Position numbers and translations under genes: made by a program. From Arachis hypogaea (lineage: Eukaryota > Streptophyta > Magnoliopsida > Fabales > Fabaceae): DNA of 64,000 nucleotides. Of this stretch, positions 22,095 to 34,358 are shown one piece after another (the stretch's first letter is position 1; the number at the start of each line of letters is the position of its first letter). The stretch is from the NCBI RefSeq assembly GCF_003086295.3, contig NC_092051.1:73533772-73597771 (forward strand), read 5' to 3'. Under the pieces are notes generated by a model. That model searched no databases, was not told the origin of the DNA, and saw nothing but the letters and a program-made list of their open reading frames with translations.

Positions 22095-23369
22095 TCAGTA
22101 CTCTATGCATACTCGCCAAGAGTTTTGCACCCGTGTTGCTTTGAGCTCCCCGCTTTCATTCTTGATAGTGGTTACCCCGGACTTCTTTGGCACAACTTGA
22201 ACGGGACTCACCCATTTACTATTTGAAATGGGGTAGATGATGTCCGCTTCGAGTAACCGTGTTACCTCCTTCTTGACAACCTCCAAAATGGTAGGATTCA
22301 ATCGTCTTTGAGGTTGTCTTACGGGTCTAGCTTCTTCTTCCAAAAAGATCCAGTGCTCACACACTTGGGGACTTATCCCAACTAGATCCGCCAAGCTCCA
22401 CCCTATTTCCCTTTTGTTTTTCCTCAAAACTCCTAGCAACTTCTCTTCTTGTTGAGGATTTAGTTCCCTTGCTATAATCACCAGAAACTTGTGGGCTTCA
22501 TCAAGGTATGAGTACTTTAGGTGGGGTAGTAGTGGCTTCAATTCTAGCTTTTGCTCTTGGCTTGTCACTTGAACTTCTTCACTTGGGTCTTCACTATTTT
22601 CTTCAATCATATGTTTCTCATCTAGCTTTGCATAATGCACTTCGGCCACAATGTTGTCAATCAAGTCACACCGGAATATAGAGTGGTTCTCCGGTGGGTG
22701 CCTCATTGCTTCTTCTAGACTAAAACTCATAACTCTCCCATCTATCTCAAATAAGTAAGTTCCCGAATGGGTATCCAACTTGAATATAGAGGTCCTCAAG
22801 AACGGCCTCCCAAGTAGGATAGATGATGTCCTTTCGGCTTCACTAGGTGGCATCTCGATGATATGGAAATCAATTGGAAATAACAAACCCTTTATGTTGA
22901 CCAACACATCCTCCGCAATACCCGTCACGGTTATTATGCTCTTGTCCGCCAAGACAAACCTAGCCGCTGACCGCTTCAACGGTGGGAGCTTCAAAATATA
23001 ATAAAAAGAGAGAGGCATAATGCTAACACATGCACCAAGGTCACACATACAATCAATGAATTGAACTCCATCAATGACACAAGAGACTAAACAAGGGCCC
23101 GGATCAACACACTTTTCCGGAATGGCTCCCATCAAAACAGAAATAGAACTCCCCAATGGAATAGTTTCTAACTCATGGATTCTATCTTTGTTCATACACA
23201 AGTCCTTAAAAAATTTCGCATATTTAGGCACTTGATGTATAGCATCAAAGAGAGGGATAGTTACCTCCACTTTCTTGAACATCTCTATCATTTTTGGGTC
23301 AAGTTCTACATGCTTCTTAGCCTTTCTTGCCAATGTAGGAAAAGGGACTGGTTAAGCCACTTCCTATAA
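22095..23369 (-). pseudogene. Aspartic protease and RT N-terminus, element D
   Basis: A 412-codon segment. Residues 1-90 are the PR linker (ELDPKMIEMFKKVEVTIPLFDAI). Residues 98-101 are the active-site DLGA in CDLGACVSIMPLS. SILLGRPFLRTS is near 171-182. Residues 265-345 are the PR-RT linker. RT starts near residue 345 (RRLNPTILEVVKKEV, KWVSPVQVVPKKSG, WRVCIEY). It ends at a TGA (22095-22097), probably from CGA, and RT continues in the same frame. On its N-terminal side (23334-23369) the frame joins gag. Confidence 0.85.
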
Positions 23370-23988
23370 GACTTGCTCTTTTCTAGGGACTTCACCCCTT
23401 TGTTGAGGGTCTTCCTCTTCAACTATCACATGTGCTTCCTCCTCCTCTTCAATTTCTTCTATCTCCACTCCATCTTCCTTTTGAGCAAATATCATGGGGC
23501 TAGGCACCTTTTAGCCCTTCTCTTTCAATTGAGTTTTGGACCTCAAAGTTACGGCGTTGATGTCACCCTTGGGGTTGGGTAGAGGTTGAGAAGGTATGGC
23601 ACTAGAGGTTGAGGTTTGAGGATTAGAAGTGGAAGGTGGCTCCATGCGAGCAATGAGAGCTTGGAGGGTGGAAGTAAGGCCATTGAGACTTGAGTTGAGT
23701 ATGTTTTGGAGTTCTTTTTTCCCTTGGAGTATGGACTAGAGTGTGTCATCTTGATTTGGAGAGGTGGAAGGATAGGTGATTTGTGGTGCTTGGGGTTGGT
23801 TGGGGTGAGGTAGTTGTCTATGGGGTGGTATGTAAGTTTAGTAGTTCCTTCCTTGGTTTGGTTGTTGGTTTGGAGGGTTTTGTGAGTAGCAGTTTTGTGG
23901 AGTGTTGTTGTTCCATCTTTGGTTGCCTCCATTATCCCTACCTCCTTGTTGATAATTGTCCCGCCAACCTTGGTTGGAGCTATCCCTC
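23370..23988 (-). pseudogene. Gag C-terminal part of element D, left of the tandem array
   Basis: Minus-strand frames show N/Q/G-rich gag tail (NQGWRDNYQQGG), a P/Q-rich stretch, a coiled segment (ILQGKKELQNILNSS) and an acidic E-rich stretch before the protease. Stops break it. The GW-containing gag repeat is cut at 23988 by the LTR of the array and continues at 43731 on the far side. Confidence 0.7.
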
Positions 23989-25470
23989 TAAAGAGACAGA
24001 AGATTGATAGTTTAGAAGTTATAGTAAACTCTCGTTGCAAGTATAATTACTAAACCAAGCAATCAACCTTTCTTACAAATGTTTTGGTTGTCACAAGTAA
24101 CAAACCCCTTTGAAATTGATAACCGAAGTATTTAACCTTGGGTCATCTTCTCAAGGAATTGTAGGGAAGTATGTTCTTATTATTGGTTATGAAGATTGTA
24201 AATAGGGGTTTTGAAGATGAGGAACAAGTAATTTAAATTGCAATTAAAATAAGTAAAAGATTGTAAGTAAATAAATAACTGTAAAACACACTTTTGGCAA
24301 GGTATGAGAAATTGGAAGCCCTATCCTAGTTATCCTTATCAATGATGATGAAAATTGAATCGTAATTCCACTTAGTTAACCTTTACTAGAGCAAGGGAAG
24401 GTCAAGTGACTAATTGGTTTGATCTTCAAATCCTAGTTAATTCCTAGAAAAAGATTGGGATTATTGAAGTTCAATTCAATTAACAAAGATAACAATTATC
24501 GATCACGTTGAGTTTGATAACTCCTGAGTTACCAATTTCTTAAGCAAGACCAAAAAGGAAAAAAGTAAATATACTGGAATAAAAATGTCTTCAGATTGGA
24601 AGCAACAGTAACATAAATAAAAGAGAGCAATAATAAACTGAAATACCTCAAATATCATTAATTCAAAGAATAATTTGTAACATGGAAGAATTCATAAACT
24701 AAATTGAGAAGATAAATAAAAAGGAATGTTGAACCTGATAAAAAGAGATAATCCTAAAATCAAAAGAAATCCTAATTCTAAATCCTAAAAGAGAGAGGAG
24801 AGAACCTCTCCCTCAAAACTACATCTAATTCATGAATACTAACTAATTGGAGACTCTCCTCAAAATGGATGCATTCCTCCACTTCATAACCTCTGATCTG
24901 TGCCTTCTGGACTTGGATTTGGGCCAAAAAGGGCTTCAGAAATTGCTGGGAGCATTTTCTGTAATTTTTGGTGCGTAGCCTCTGTCACGCGTCCGCGTGG
25001 GTTACGCGGTCACGTCATCTGAAGTTTTCCTTGTCACACGGTCGCTTCAGTCATGCGTCCGCGTCATATGCGTTTCGCTTAAGGCGCGCGATCGCGTCAA
25101 TGACGCGGTCGAGTCACTACCATTTCGCGCTGGCATGCGGCCACGTCGTCCATGCGATCGCGTCACTGCCAGTTTCTTCAAAAACTCCGTTTTATGCTTT
25201 CCTTCCAATTTTGTATGTTTCCTTTCCATCCTTTAAGTCATTCCTGCCTTAGAAGATCTGAAATTACTCAACACACGAATCACGGCATCGAATGGTAATA
25301 AAGGGAAATTAAAATTATTATTTTTAAAGCATAGGAAACATGTTTTTCATATACATCACATAATAAGGAATGGAAAGTAAAACCATGCAATTTATATGAA
25401 AAAGTGAGTGAAGGATTGAATAAATCACTTAAATTAGGCACAAAGTATATCATAAAATATGGGTTTATCA
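23989..25470 (-). repeat. LTR-a (outer 3' LTR of array)
   Basis: 1482 bp. The minus-strand start TGATAAACCC at 25470 follows the polypurine tract. The end at 23989 reads TA instead of CA (one transition). CpG-rich palindromes (CACGCGTCCGCGTG, CGCGATCGCG, CATGCGATCGCGTCA) occupy 24972-25175. Chance ORFs on both strands cover the palindromes. Confidence 0.88.
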
Positions 25471-25508
25471 ACCTCCCCACACTTAAACAATAGCATGACC
25501 TCATGCAA
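25471..25508 (-). promoter_or_regulatory. 3' polypurine tract and hairpin, internal 1
   Basis: On the minus strand GCATG-AGGT-CATGC (5-bp stem) is followed by GTTTAAGTGTGGGGAGGT, then the LTR. The stem is weaker than in internals 2 and 3 (7 bp, loop AGGA) because of substitutions. Confidence 0.7.
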
Positions 25509-27201
25509 AATCCAAGACAAAGAGTAAGGTAAGGTTGAAGTGGTGGAATCTCATGCAATGCAATCTATTCTAAATGCAACTACCTAAATGAATCATGCAA
25601 TTCTAAATTTTTTTTCACTTGTATATAAAACTTACATGTAGTTAAATTAATTCACATTCTCAAGGAATCATATATGCATAGCCAAACCTTAGATAATGAT
25701 AAAGCACTTTTACAATTGAGATGGGAAGGAAAAATATTTTACAAACTTGCAAGACAATTAACAATTTCAGCAGAGATATATGTTGATGAGCTATTGAACC
25801 CTCACTGGATTTTGTGTTTACTCTCTAGTCACTCAGTGTTTATTGGGTTAATCACTCTATTCTTCCTTTTATCCTTACTTTCCATAACTTTGTTCTTCAT
25901 CTAACCAATCAACAATTATAGAATATAGGCATACAAAAATCTTGAGGTCTTTAATTAAGGTTGTAATGGGGCCAAGGTAAAGGTAAGGGTACATGTATAA
26001 GGCTAAGTGAGCTAATTAAGTGAATCCCTGATTAGTCAAAGATCTCACCTAACATACATATTTTGTAAATCAAAGCTTCGTTACCTATTTTCCCATATTT
26101 TTCCCACTTTTTATGTTACATGCTCATATTTTAATTTTTATTTATTTTTATCCCATATGCATCGTTTTTTGCATTTGGGGAATTCTTTTGCATCCCCTTT
26201 ATTCAAATACTGAAAAATAAATTTTTTTTAAATGCACATGGTAATTAAATTTTTTTGATCTCACATGAGCATGCTTCCCAAAACTTTTAAAAATAAAAAT
26301 TTTTATTCTTTTTAACTTTCTACCCTTTTGTTTCTATCATCCATGTTCCATAAGGTTCCCGCACTTACACAATACACAATTTCTATCTTAAGCTAACCAA
26401 GGATTCAACTTAGGATTTTTTATTTTGTTTTTCTGCTTAAGGCTAGTAATATGGTTATAAAACAAGAGGGGATTTAAAGGCTCGAGGGGGCTAACAAGGG
26501 TGATGTAAAAGGTAGGTTAATTTGGGAAAAGTGGGCTAGAATCAAACAATGGCCTCAATCACTTTCTTGGTATGTATCTATATTCTATAATCGGACATAT
26601 AGATTAAAACAAAGTAAAGAACACCAGAATAAATAAGAAGGGCGGAACACACAGGAATAAAATGTTATGTTTACATGTAACCATGCAATTAAGCTCAGAA
26701 CTCACAGGCTGTGTGTTCTCTAACTCAAAAATCATATATTAGTTATATATGTCATGCAAGTAAAAATTAAGAGTTCCCATTATTCTCAATGTAAATCTTA
26801 AGGTGGCTTTAAAGTTCTAGTATTTCTCCTTGATGAAATGTTGTTAAGTAACAAACATGTAATGCTATATATACAAGGTGTGGGTTGTTTTTATTCTGTT
26901 AAAGTCTCTAGTTTACTTCCTTTTTTATATTTTTAATTTAAACTAAGTTATCTTATGCTAAAAAGGGTAAACTATACTAATTAATCCACATTTTCTATAA
27001 CTAATAAGTTAGAATTGCAACTAAACTAAATGGCTAAAATATGAACAAAAGTGCAACATGCAGAAATATAGTAAAAATATATGAAAATAGCAATGTATAA
27101 GTACTGAGAAAATAAAAATAAAAATAAAGAGAAAAATACAAAAAAATAATAAAGTAAAAAGAGTCTGTAATGGTTCCCCAAAAAATACGCCAGAGATGGC
27201 G
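25509..27201 (-). other. Non-coding spacer between the two polypurine boxes, internal 1
   Basis: About 1.7 kb of AT-rich sequence with no credible gene, matched at 29128-30820 and 35283-36980. A 76-codon plus-strand frame recurs in all three copies only because they are recent duplicates. Confidence 0.6.
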
Positions 27202-27240
27202 ACCTCCCCACACTTAAAATGAAGCATCGTCCCTGATGCT
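27202..27240 (-). promoter_or_regulatory. Internal polypurine-like box with hairpin, internal 1
   Basis: On the minus strand AGCATC-AGGGAC-GATGCT (6-bp stem) is followed by TTTAAGTGTGGGGAGGT, nearly identical to the tract at 25471. It lies directly after the stop of the env-position ORF. Confidence 0.65.
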
Positions 27241-27243
27241 CAC

Positions 27244-27583
27244 TCAAGCAGGGTGTGAAGGGGTGTCATCACTGGAAGGATGGGTAGCCGGAGTCTCTGT
27301 GGTGGTGGTCTGATGATCTGCCTGCTGCAGAGGAGGTGCTGACTGAATAGGAACTTCTGGGTCTGCAGCCTGAATCTGATGTGGGGCCTCCTGATGTGAT
27401 GCAGCCTACTCTGTGCCTGCCTGCGCAGCCTCTCTCTGTGGATGGGTCTCCACCTCGTGATCATCCTCCTCCTCCTTAGATGGCTCTGATGGTGTGTCAG
27501 GCTCGGAGGGGATGTCGCTGCTAGAACGGATCATCAGGTTCAGGTGCTCACAGCATCGCTTGCTGCGATGTTCAGATCTCTCG
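27244..27583 (-). pseudogene. C-terminal fragment of env-position ORF, internal 1
   Basis: Only the acidic P/E/Q-rich tail remains (MIRSSSDIPSEPDTPSEPS...ending SDDTPSHPA), with a TAG at 27406-27408 where internal 2 has CAG. The sequence jumps at about 27584 from the tail directly to the primer-binding site, so some 5 kb of internal sequence is deleted compared with internal 3. Confidence 0.8.
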
Positions 27584-27585
27584 TA

Positions 27586-27603
27586 TCCCCGGCAACGGCG
27601 CCA
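27586..27603 (-). other. Primer-binding site, tRNA-Asp type (internal 1)
   Basis: On the minus strand TGGCGCCGTTGCCGGGGA, three bases from the LTR-b end. Confidence 0.9.
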
Positions 27604-27606
27604 TTT

Positions 27607-29089
27607 TGAAGAGATGGAAGATTGATGGTTTAGAGGTTATAGTAAACTCTCGTTCCAAGTATAGTTACTAAACCAAGCAATCAACCTTTCTTACAAACGT
27701 TTTGGTTGTCACAAGTAACAAACTCCTTTAAAATTAATAACCGAAGTATTTAAACCTCGGGTCGTCTTCTCAAGGAACTGCAGGGAAGTATGTTCTTATT
27801 ATTGGTTATGAAGATTGTAAATCGGGGTTTTGAAGATGAGGAACAAGTAATTTAAATTGCAGTTAAAATAAGTAAAAGACTATAAAATAAATAAATAACT
27901 GTAAAACACACTTTTGGCGAGTTATGAGAAATTGGAAGTCCTATCCTAGTTATCCTTATCAATGATGATGAAAATTGAATCTTAATTCCACTTAGTTAAC
28001 CTTTACTAGAGCAAGGGAAGGTCAAGTGACTAATTAGTTTGATCTTCAAATCCTAATTAATTCCTAGAGAAAGACTGGGATTATTGAAGTTCAATTCAAT
28101 TAGCAAAGATAACAATTATAAATCACGTTGAGTTCGATAACTCCTTAGTTACTGATTTCTTAACCAAGACTAAAAGAGAAAAAGTAAATCCACTGGAATA
28201 AAAATGTCTTCAGATTGGAAGCAACAGTGACATAAATAAAAGAGAGCAATAATAAACTGAAATACCTCAAATAACATTAATTCAAAGAGTAATCTGTAAC
28301 ATGGAAGAATTCATAAACTAAATTGAGAAGATAAATAAAAATGAATGTTGAACCTAATAAAAAGAGATAATCCTGAAAGCAAAAGAAATCCTAATTCTAA
28401 ATCCATAAAGAGAGAGGAGAGAACCTCTCCCTCAAAACTACATCTAAATCATGAATACTAACTAATTGGAGACTCTCCTTTGAATGGATGCATTCCCCCA
28501 CTTCATAACCTCTGATCTGTGCCTTCTGGACTTGGATTTGGGCTAAAAAGGGCTTCAGAAATCGCTGGGAGTGTTTTTTGTACTTTCGGGTACATGGCCT
28601 CTGTCATGCGTCTGCGTGGGTCACGCGATCGCGTCATCTGGAGTTTTCCTTGTCACGCAGTCGCTTCAGTCATGCGTCCGCGTCATATGCGTTTCGCTTA
28701 AGGCGCGTGATCGCGTCAATGACGCGGTCGCGTCACTACTATTTCGCATTGGCATGCGGCCGCGTCGTCCATGCGATCGCGTCACTGCCAGTTTCTTCAA
28801 AAACTCCGTTTTATGCTTTCCTTCCAATTTTGTATGTTTCCTTTCTATCCTTTAAGTCATTCCTGCCTTAGAAGATCTGAAATTACTCAACACATGAATC
28901 ACGGCATCGAATGGTAATAAAGGGAAATTAAAATTATTATTTTTAAAGCATAGGAAACATGTTTTTCACATACATTACATAATAAGGAAGGGAAAGTAAA
29001 ACCATGCAATTTATATGAATAAGTGAGTGAATGATTGAATAAATCACTTAAATTAGGCACAAGGTATATCATAAAATATGGATTTATCA
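27607..29089 (-). repeat. LTR-b (shared by internals 1 and 2)
   Basis: 1483 bp, ending in TGATAAAT on the minus strand at 29089. It serves as 5' LTR of internal 1 (primer-binding site at its left) and as 3' LTR of internal 2 (polypurine tract at its right). CpG palindromes lie at about 28595-28790. Confidence 0.88.
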
Positions 29090-29127
29090 ACCACCCCACA
29101 CTTAAACAATAGCATGTCCTCATGCTA
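29090..29127 (-). promoter_or_regulatory. 3' polypurine tract and AGGA hairpin, internal 2
   Basis: On the minus strand TAGCATG-AGGA-CATGCTA (7-bp perfect stem, 29110-29127) is followed by GTTTAAGTGTGGGGTGGT and then the LTR. Confidence 0.75.
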
Positions 29128-30820
29128 AATCCAAGACAAAGAGTAAGGTAAGGTTGAAGTGGTGGAATCTCATGCAATGCAATCTATTCTAAATGCAACT
29201 ACCTAAATGAATCATGCAATTCTAATTTTTTTTCACTTGTATATAAAACTTACATGTAGTTAAATTAATTCACATTCTCAAGGAATCATATATGAATAGC
29301 CAAAACATAGATAATGATAAAGCACTTTTACAATTGAGATGGGAAGGGAAAATATTTTACAAACTTGCAAGACAATTAACAATTTCAGCAGAGATATATG
29401 TTGATGAGCTATTGAACCCTCACTGGATTTTGTGTTTACTCTCTAGTCACTCAGTGTTTATTGGGTTAATCACTCTATTCTTCCTTTTATCCTTACTTTC
29501 CATAACTTTGTTCTTCATCTAACCAATCAACAATTATAGAATATAGGCATACAAAAATCATGAGGTCTTTAATTAAGGTTGTAATGGGGCCAAGATAAAG
29601 GTAAAGGTATATGTATAAGCCTAAGTGAGCTAATCAAGTGAATCCTTGATTAGTCAAAGATCTCACCTAACATACATATTTTGTAAAGTAAAGCTTCGTT
29701 ACCTATTTTCCCATATTTTTCCCACTTTTTATGTTACATGCTCATATTTTATTTTTATTTATTTTTATCCAATGTGCATCACTTTTTGCATTTGGAGAAT
29801 TCTTTTGCATCCCCATTATTCAAATACTGAAAAAAATAAATTTTTTTTAAATGCACATGGTAATTAAATTATTTTGATTTCACATGAGCATGCATCCCAA
29901 AACTTTTAAAAATAAAATTTTTTATTCTTTTTAACTTTTTACCCTTTTGTTTCTATCATCCATGTTCCCATAAGGTTCCCACACTTACACGATACACAAT
30001 TTCTATCTTAAGCTAACCAAGGATTCAACTTGGGATTTTTATTTTGTTTTTCTGCTTAAGACTAGTAATGTGGTTATAAAACAAGAGGGGATTTAAGGGC
30101 TCGAGGGGGCTAACAAGGGTGATGTAAAAGGTAGGCTAATTTGGGAATAGTGAGCTAGAATCAAACAATGGCCTGAATCACTTTCTTCGTATGTATCTAC
30201 ATTCTATAATCGGACATATAGATTAAAACAAAGTAAAGAACACCAGAATAAATAAGAAGGGCGGAACACACAGGAATAAAATATTATGGTTTGAATGTAA
30301 CCATACAATTAAGCTCAAAACTCACAGGCTGTGTATTCTCTAACTCAAAAATCATATATCAGTTATATATGTCAAGCAAGTAAAAATTAAGAGTTTCCAT
30401 TATTCTCAATGTAAATATTAAGGTGGCTTTAAAGTTTTAGTGTTTTTCCTTGATGAAATGTTGTTAACTAACTAACATGTAATGCTATATATACAAGGTG
30501 TGGGTTTTTTTTATTCTGTTAAAGTCTCTAGTTTACTTCCTTTTTATATTTTCAATTTAAACTAAGTTATCTTACGCTAAAAGGGTAAACTATACTAATT
30601 AATCCACATTTTCTATAACTAATAAGTTAGAATTGCAACTAAACTAAATGGCTAAAATATGAACTAAAGTGCAACATGCAGAAATATAGTAAGAATACAT
30701 GAAAATAGTGATGTATAAGTACTGAGAAAAAAAAATAAAAATAAAGAGAAAAATACAGAAAAATAATAAAGTAAAAAGAGTCTGTAGTGGTTCACCAAAA
30801 AATATACGCCAGAGATGGCG
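29128..30820 (-). other. Non-coding spacer between polypurine boxes, internal 2
   Basis: Near-identical counterpart of 25509-27201 and 35283-36980. No gene seen. Confidence 0.6.
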
Positions 30821-30859
30821 ACCTCCCCACACTTAATATGAAGCATCGTCCCTAATGCT
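30821..30859 (-). promoter_or_regulatory. Internal polypurine-like box with hairpin, internal 2
   Basis: On the minus strand AGCATT-AGGGAC-GATGCT (5 pairs plus a G-U) is followed by TTAAGTGTGGGGAGGT, just after the env-position ORF stop. Confidence 0.65.
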
Positions 30860-30862
30860 CAC

Positions 30863-32312
30863 TCAAGCAGGGTGTGAAGGGGTGTCATCATTGGAAGGAT
30901 GGGTAGCCGGAGTCTCTGTGGTGGTGGTCTGAGGATCTGCCTGAGGCAGAGGAGCTGCTGACTGAATAGGGATATCTGGGTCTGCAGCCTGAATCTGAGG
31001 CGGGGCCTCCTGATGTGAAGCAGCCTGCTCTGTGCCTGCCTGCGCAGCCTCTCTCTGTGGATGGGTCTCCGCCTCGTGATCATCCGCCTCCTCCTCAGAT
31101 GGCTCTGATGGTGTGTTAGACTCGGAGGGGATGTCGCTTCCAGAACGGATCATCAGCTTCAGGTGCTCATAGCGTCGCTTGCTGTGACGCTCAGATCTCT
31201 CGTATCGCTGCCGGTTGCGTGCTTCATCTGGTCTAGCAGTTGAAATAGGCGGTGCACTAAGTGATAAACTGGCTCTGAGGCAGGTGGAGGTGCAGTGGTG
31301 GTAGCAGGGGTGGCTGTAGAGGAAGAGGGGCCGGCAGATGGTGTGGCTATCTCATTAGTAGGTGTGAGGAATGGAGGTCTGCAGCGCAAAGCCAGAAAGT
31401 TCCTGCTGTGAGGGATAATTTACTTGTATTTTGCAGCAGGTGGCTTCTCATCAGCAACCTCCCAAGGCACGTTAGCTCGACGGCCAAGCTGTGTAATCAG
31501 ATATGGAAAGGGGAGAGTGCCTCAGACGTGGACCCTGGCCATGTAGTATCGAATGAAGCATGGCAGGTACAAGTCCTTACCCTCCATCACACACCATAGG
31601 AGGTGATCATACCAGCAGGTAGCTCCGTCTCGTGAGTACTCGGCATAATAAAGTTGCTTAGGATCTGATGCCTTAGCCGAGCCTCATCGTTTAAGTATGC
31701 CCGCTTGATTCCCTTAGGCATGTTGGTGTTCTGACCCATGACCCACGGAACAGTCGGGTCAAGGTCTATCCTTGCCTTGACGGCATCCCTGTCAAATTTC
31801 ATGAAGCGCATGTCGTCCTCAGCCTTTTGATAACCATCTGGCTGATCGGATTTAGGCAGGAGCTTCAAAACATCCTCTATGGCCTCTTCAGTGACCAGTA
31901 TCTGCTTCCTTCTTAGGTTTACTGCATCTAGGGAAGTTTTGAAGTAATTATAGTAAAATTTCCGTACCCAAGATGCATTGACCTCAGTCAGGTTTCTCTC
32001 CAGGAAGAACCAGCCTCTTTGTTTGATCTGATCAGAGGTGTATTGCTGGAGTTCTTCTGGGATCTTCAGAGTCCTTTCCAGGTACAGGTTCCTGGAGGTT
32101 GCAAACACCGGATACTTCAGCTCGCAGTATCGGTTTGCAAACTTAATGGGATCAGTAGCAGGGAGTAGCTGGTCAGCCTTCTCCTGCGAGGTAAAGTGTT
32201 TCTCCCGCCAGGAGTCATCATGCATGATGTCCAGGATGGACATGGAGGATTCTCCTCTTTTCCGTTTGCCAGTTGTTGCCTTTCCCTTTCCTTCTCTTTG
32301 GGTGTCAGACAT
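30863..32312 (-). pseudogene. Env-position ORF of internal 2 (frameshifted)
   Basis: Starts at ATG 32310-32312 (MSDTQREGKG) immediately behind a splice-acceptor-like TTTTTCAG-G. The conserved domain resembles the plant putative transposon protein family: FANRYCELKYP, QRGWFFLERNLTEVNASWVRKFYYNY, RRKQILVTEEAIEDVLKLLP, LSNFIMPSTHETELPAGM. A one-base deletion relative to internal 3 shifts the frame at about 31597-31605 (stop 31587-31589). A second shift near 31222-31228 is shared with internal 3. The C-terminal 95 codons are acidic and rich in P, E and Q and end at 30863. The N-terminus is basic (KGKATTGKRKRG). No transmembrane segment is convincing. Confidence 0.75.
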
Positions 32313-32313
32313 C

Positions 32314-33260
32314 CTGAAAAATAGAAAACCAGAATATAATAAAAACAGGAAAAACAAGTATGCAAATCACAAAATAAGCATATAGTGGTAAAGGAGCAGT
32401 GGAGTAGTGAAAATGAGTTAAGTAAGTGTGCATTAAGGATTGAATAGGAGTTAAAAGTCCGAGAAGAAAAAAGTTAACAATCCAAAATGTATTAGAAATC
32501 ATGTTAATTAGGAAAAATTATCATCATGCCTTAGTTAGAAGGTTAAAGAGAATAGTGAAAAACAAGAAGAGATGTTTTGAAAGGTGAGGTTGGTTAGGAA
32601 TGAAAAAAGAGTTTAGGAAGTTAAAATTAGTGAACTAGTAAAAAGTGGGTTAGAGTAAGTGGCATGATGAACATTTTCTAAGTAACAAGCATTCTCAATT
32701 AGAAGCTACTGTTAACTCATATCCAAACAAGGGAATCAGGTTGATGATGAATCATAAATTGGAAGCTAAACATAAAAAATGCAGATTATGAACCAGGAAA
32801 TCAAAAAGAATAAGAAAGCTTGCCCTGGTATTCATGAATTGGGTTGGTAAAAGCAGAGTAAAGCAGAGTTCAAAGTGCCAAAACCAAGACATGAATGGAA
32901 ACAAAACAGTTTACAGAAAATTGGGCATCATTCCGGATAAAATTGGATGTTCTCAAAAAATAAACAGTAAGTAGGACAGTTCATATGAATTAAAACAAAC
33001 TGCAATTAGATAAAATTAGCGTGAACAGGAAAGAACATTTGCAATAGCAGCATGAACAGTAAGAACAGCATATGAACAATACTAACATCACAGCAACAGC
33101 AGAATTGCGAAAATTATAAAACAAGACGCATGAACAGCGCAATTAATCAGGCCTAAATCCACTAACCACATCCTAGGCTACCTAACCACCTAGAATCCAC
33201 TACAACATGCGTATCTAACTAGCCTAATTATGAACATAAACAGAAAAATATGTAATTAAC
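32314..33260 (-). other. Candidate intron upstream of env-position ORF, internal 2
   Basis: AT-rich, ORF-free stretch bounded on the minus strand by CCA-GTTAATT (donor-like, 33260) and TTTTTCAG (acceptor-like, 32314). Internal 3 has the same boundaries at 39415 and 38470. Element E has a similar layout with GTTAGAT at 46264 and TTTTTCAG at 46882. Splicing is inferred from sequence only. Confidence 0.4.
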
Positions 33261-33724
33261 TGGAAATTGAAAGAAGGGTGGCGTTCGTCGGAACCTGGTA
33301 GGCGTATGAATGAAAGTGGGGCAGAGAGATGGCTGGGGGATGGTGGTGGTGTCGGCTGACGCGGCGGTTGAGGGTGGTTGGCGTGGCGGTGGTTGTTCAG
33401 AGGCAGGGGGTTTCGGTTAGGTTGATGGGGGTAGGGGTTAAGGGGGAAGGAAGGGAAGGAGGGCGTGGGTGGTGGGTGGAGGTGCGCCGGTGACGGCGGC
33501 GCAGTGGGGGTGGTGGCAGCGAAGGTGGGCAGTAGTGGTGGAGGGAAGAAGAGGAGAGAAGAAGAAGAAAGACGGGGAAGGGAGAAGGGGGTGGCGCGGC
33601 GGCGGTGGGGTCTGGGTGGTCGGTGGTGGTAGCTGGAAATGGGTGGTGGTTGCAGAGAAAAGAGGAAGGAGGAGGGGGTTGGGGGCGCAAATGGGTAGGG
33701 TTTCGCGTGGCTGAGGGGTTATCG
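33261..33724 (-). other. CT/CCA-rich leader of env module, internal 2
   Basis: Low-complexity minus-strand sequence rich in CCACC, CTTCTT and CCGCC. It could encode P/S/H-rich peptides, but both frames are equally low-complexity, so I treat it as untranslated leader. It lies between the palindrome region and the candidate intron. Confidence 0.45.
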
Positions 33725-34150
33725 AATTTGAACCCACACGATCGCGTGAGTGATGCGATCGCATGTAATGGGTAAAATGGTGAATCACGCGGTCGCGTGA
33801 GTCATGCGACCGCGTCGCTGGAAATTGTGCTAAGCGCGCAATTTCAGCGTCGTTTCAGCGCAACTCTCTGTCTCCTTTGGGGTGTTGTGCAATCCATGCG
33901 ATGCGATCGCGTCGCTCACGCTGTCGCGTGGGATTGGTGTTGTGCAAGTGACGCGATCGCATCATGGACGCGACCGCGTGGGTCGTTTGTGCGAAACGCA
34001 CAACAGCCGCACGATTCCAGCCCAACTTTCTGGGCGTTGGATCCTTACGCCGATTTCCAGGTCACGCGACCGCGTGAATGATGCGGACGCGTGGGGGTTG
34101 TTTTTCACAACTGACGCGATCGCATGAGTGATGCGGTCGCGTCGCATGCC
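33725..34150 (-). repeat. Internal CpG palindrome region, internal 2
   Basis: Units such as GACGCGATCGCATGAG, CACGCGACCGCGTG and GATGCGATCGCGTCG, the same class as in the LTRs of this family, placed between the post-ORF stem-loop and the env leader. Confidence 0.75.
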
Positions 34151-34291
34151 TACTCTCTCTCTCTTTTTTTTTTGATACAGGTATGAAATTATGCAGTATG
34201 CAATGCAAATGAATAATATTCAGGTTCAATTGAAAAGGAGAACAAAAATAAATAACACGAAATAAAACTGAAAAAGAAACAACCATACCAT

Positions 34292-34309
34292 AGTGGGTTG
34301 TCTCCCACC
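34292..34309 (-). other. Post-ORF stem-loop, internal 2
   Basis: On the minus strand GGTGGG pairs with CCCACT (one G-U) around AGACAA. It follows the conserved GTCCAACTTAAGGAC block shared with element D, although this element has no pol. Confidence 0.65.
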
Positions 34310-34358
34310 TAGCACTTTTAGTTAAAGTCCTTAAGTTGGACATTGGATGAGCTTCCTG

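Noticed and set aside
25674..25904. A 76-codon plus-strand ORF recurring at 25674, 29292 and 35449
   Set aside because: It is antisense to the elements in a non-coding spacer. Its conservation is explained by the array units being recent duplicates.
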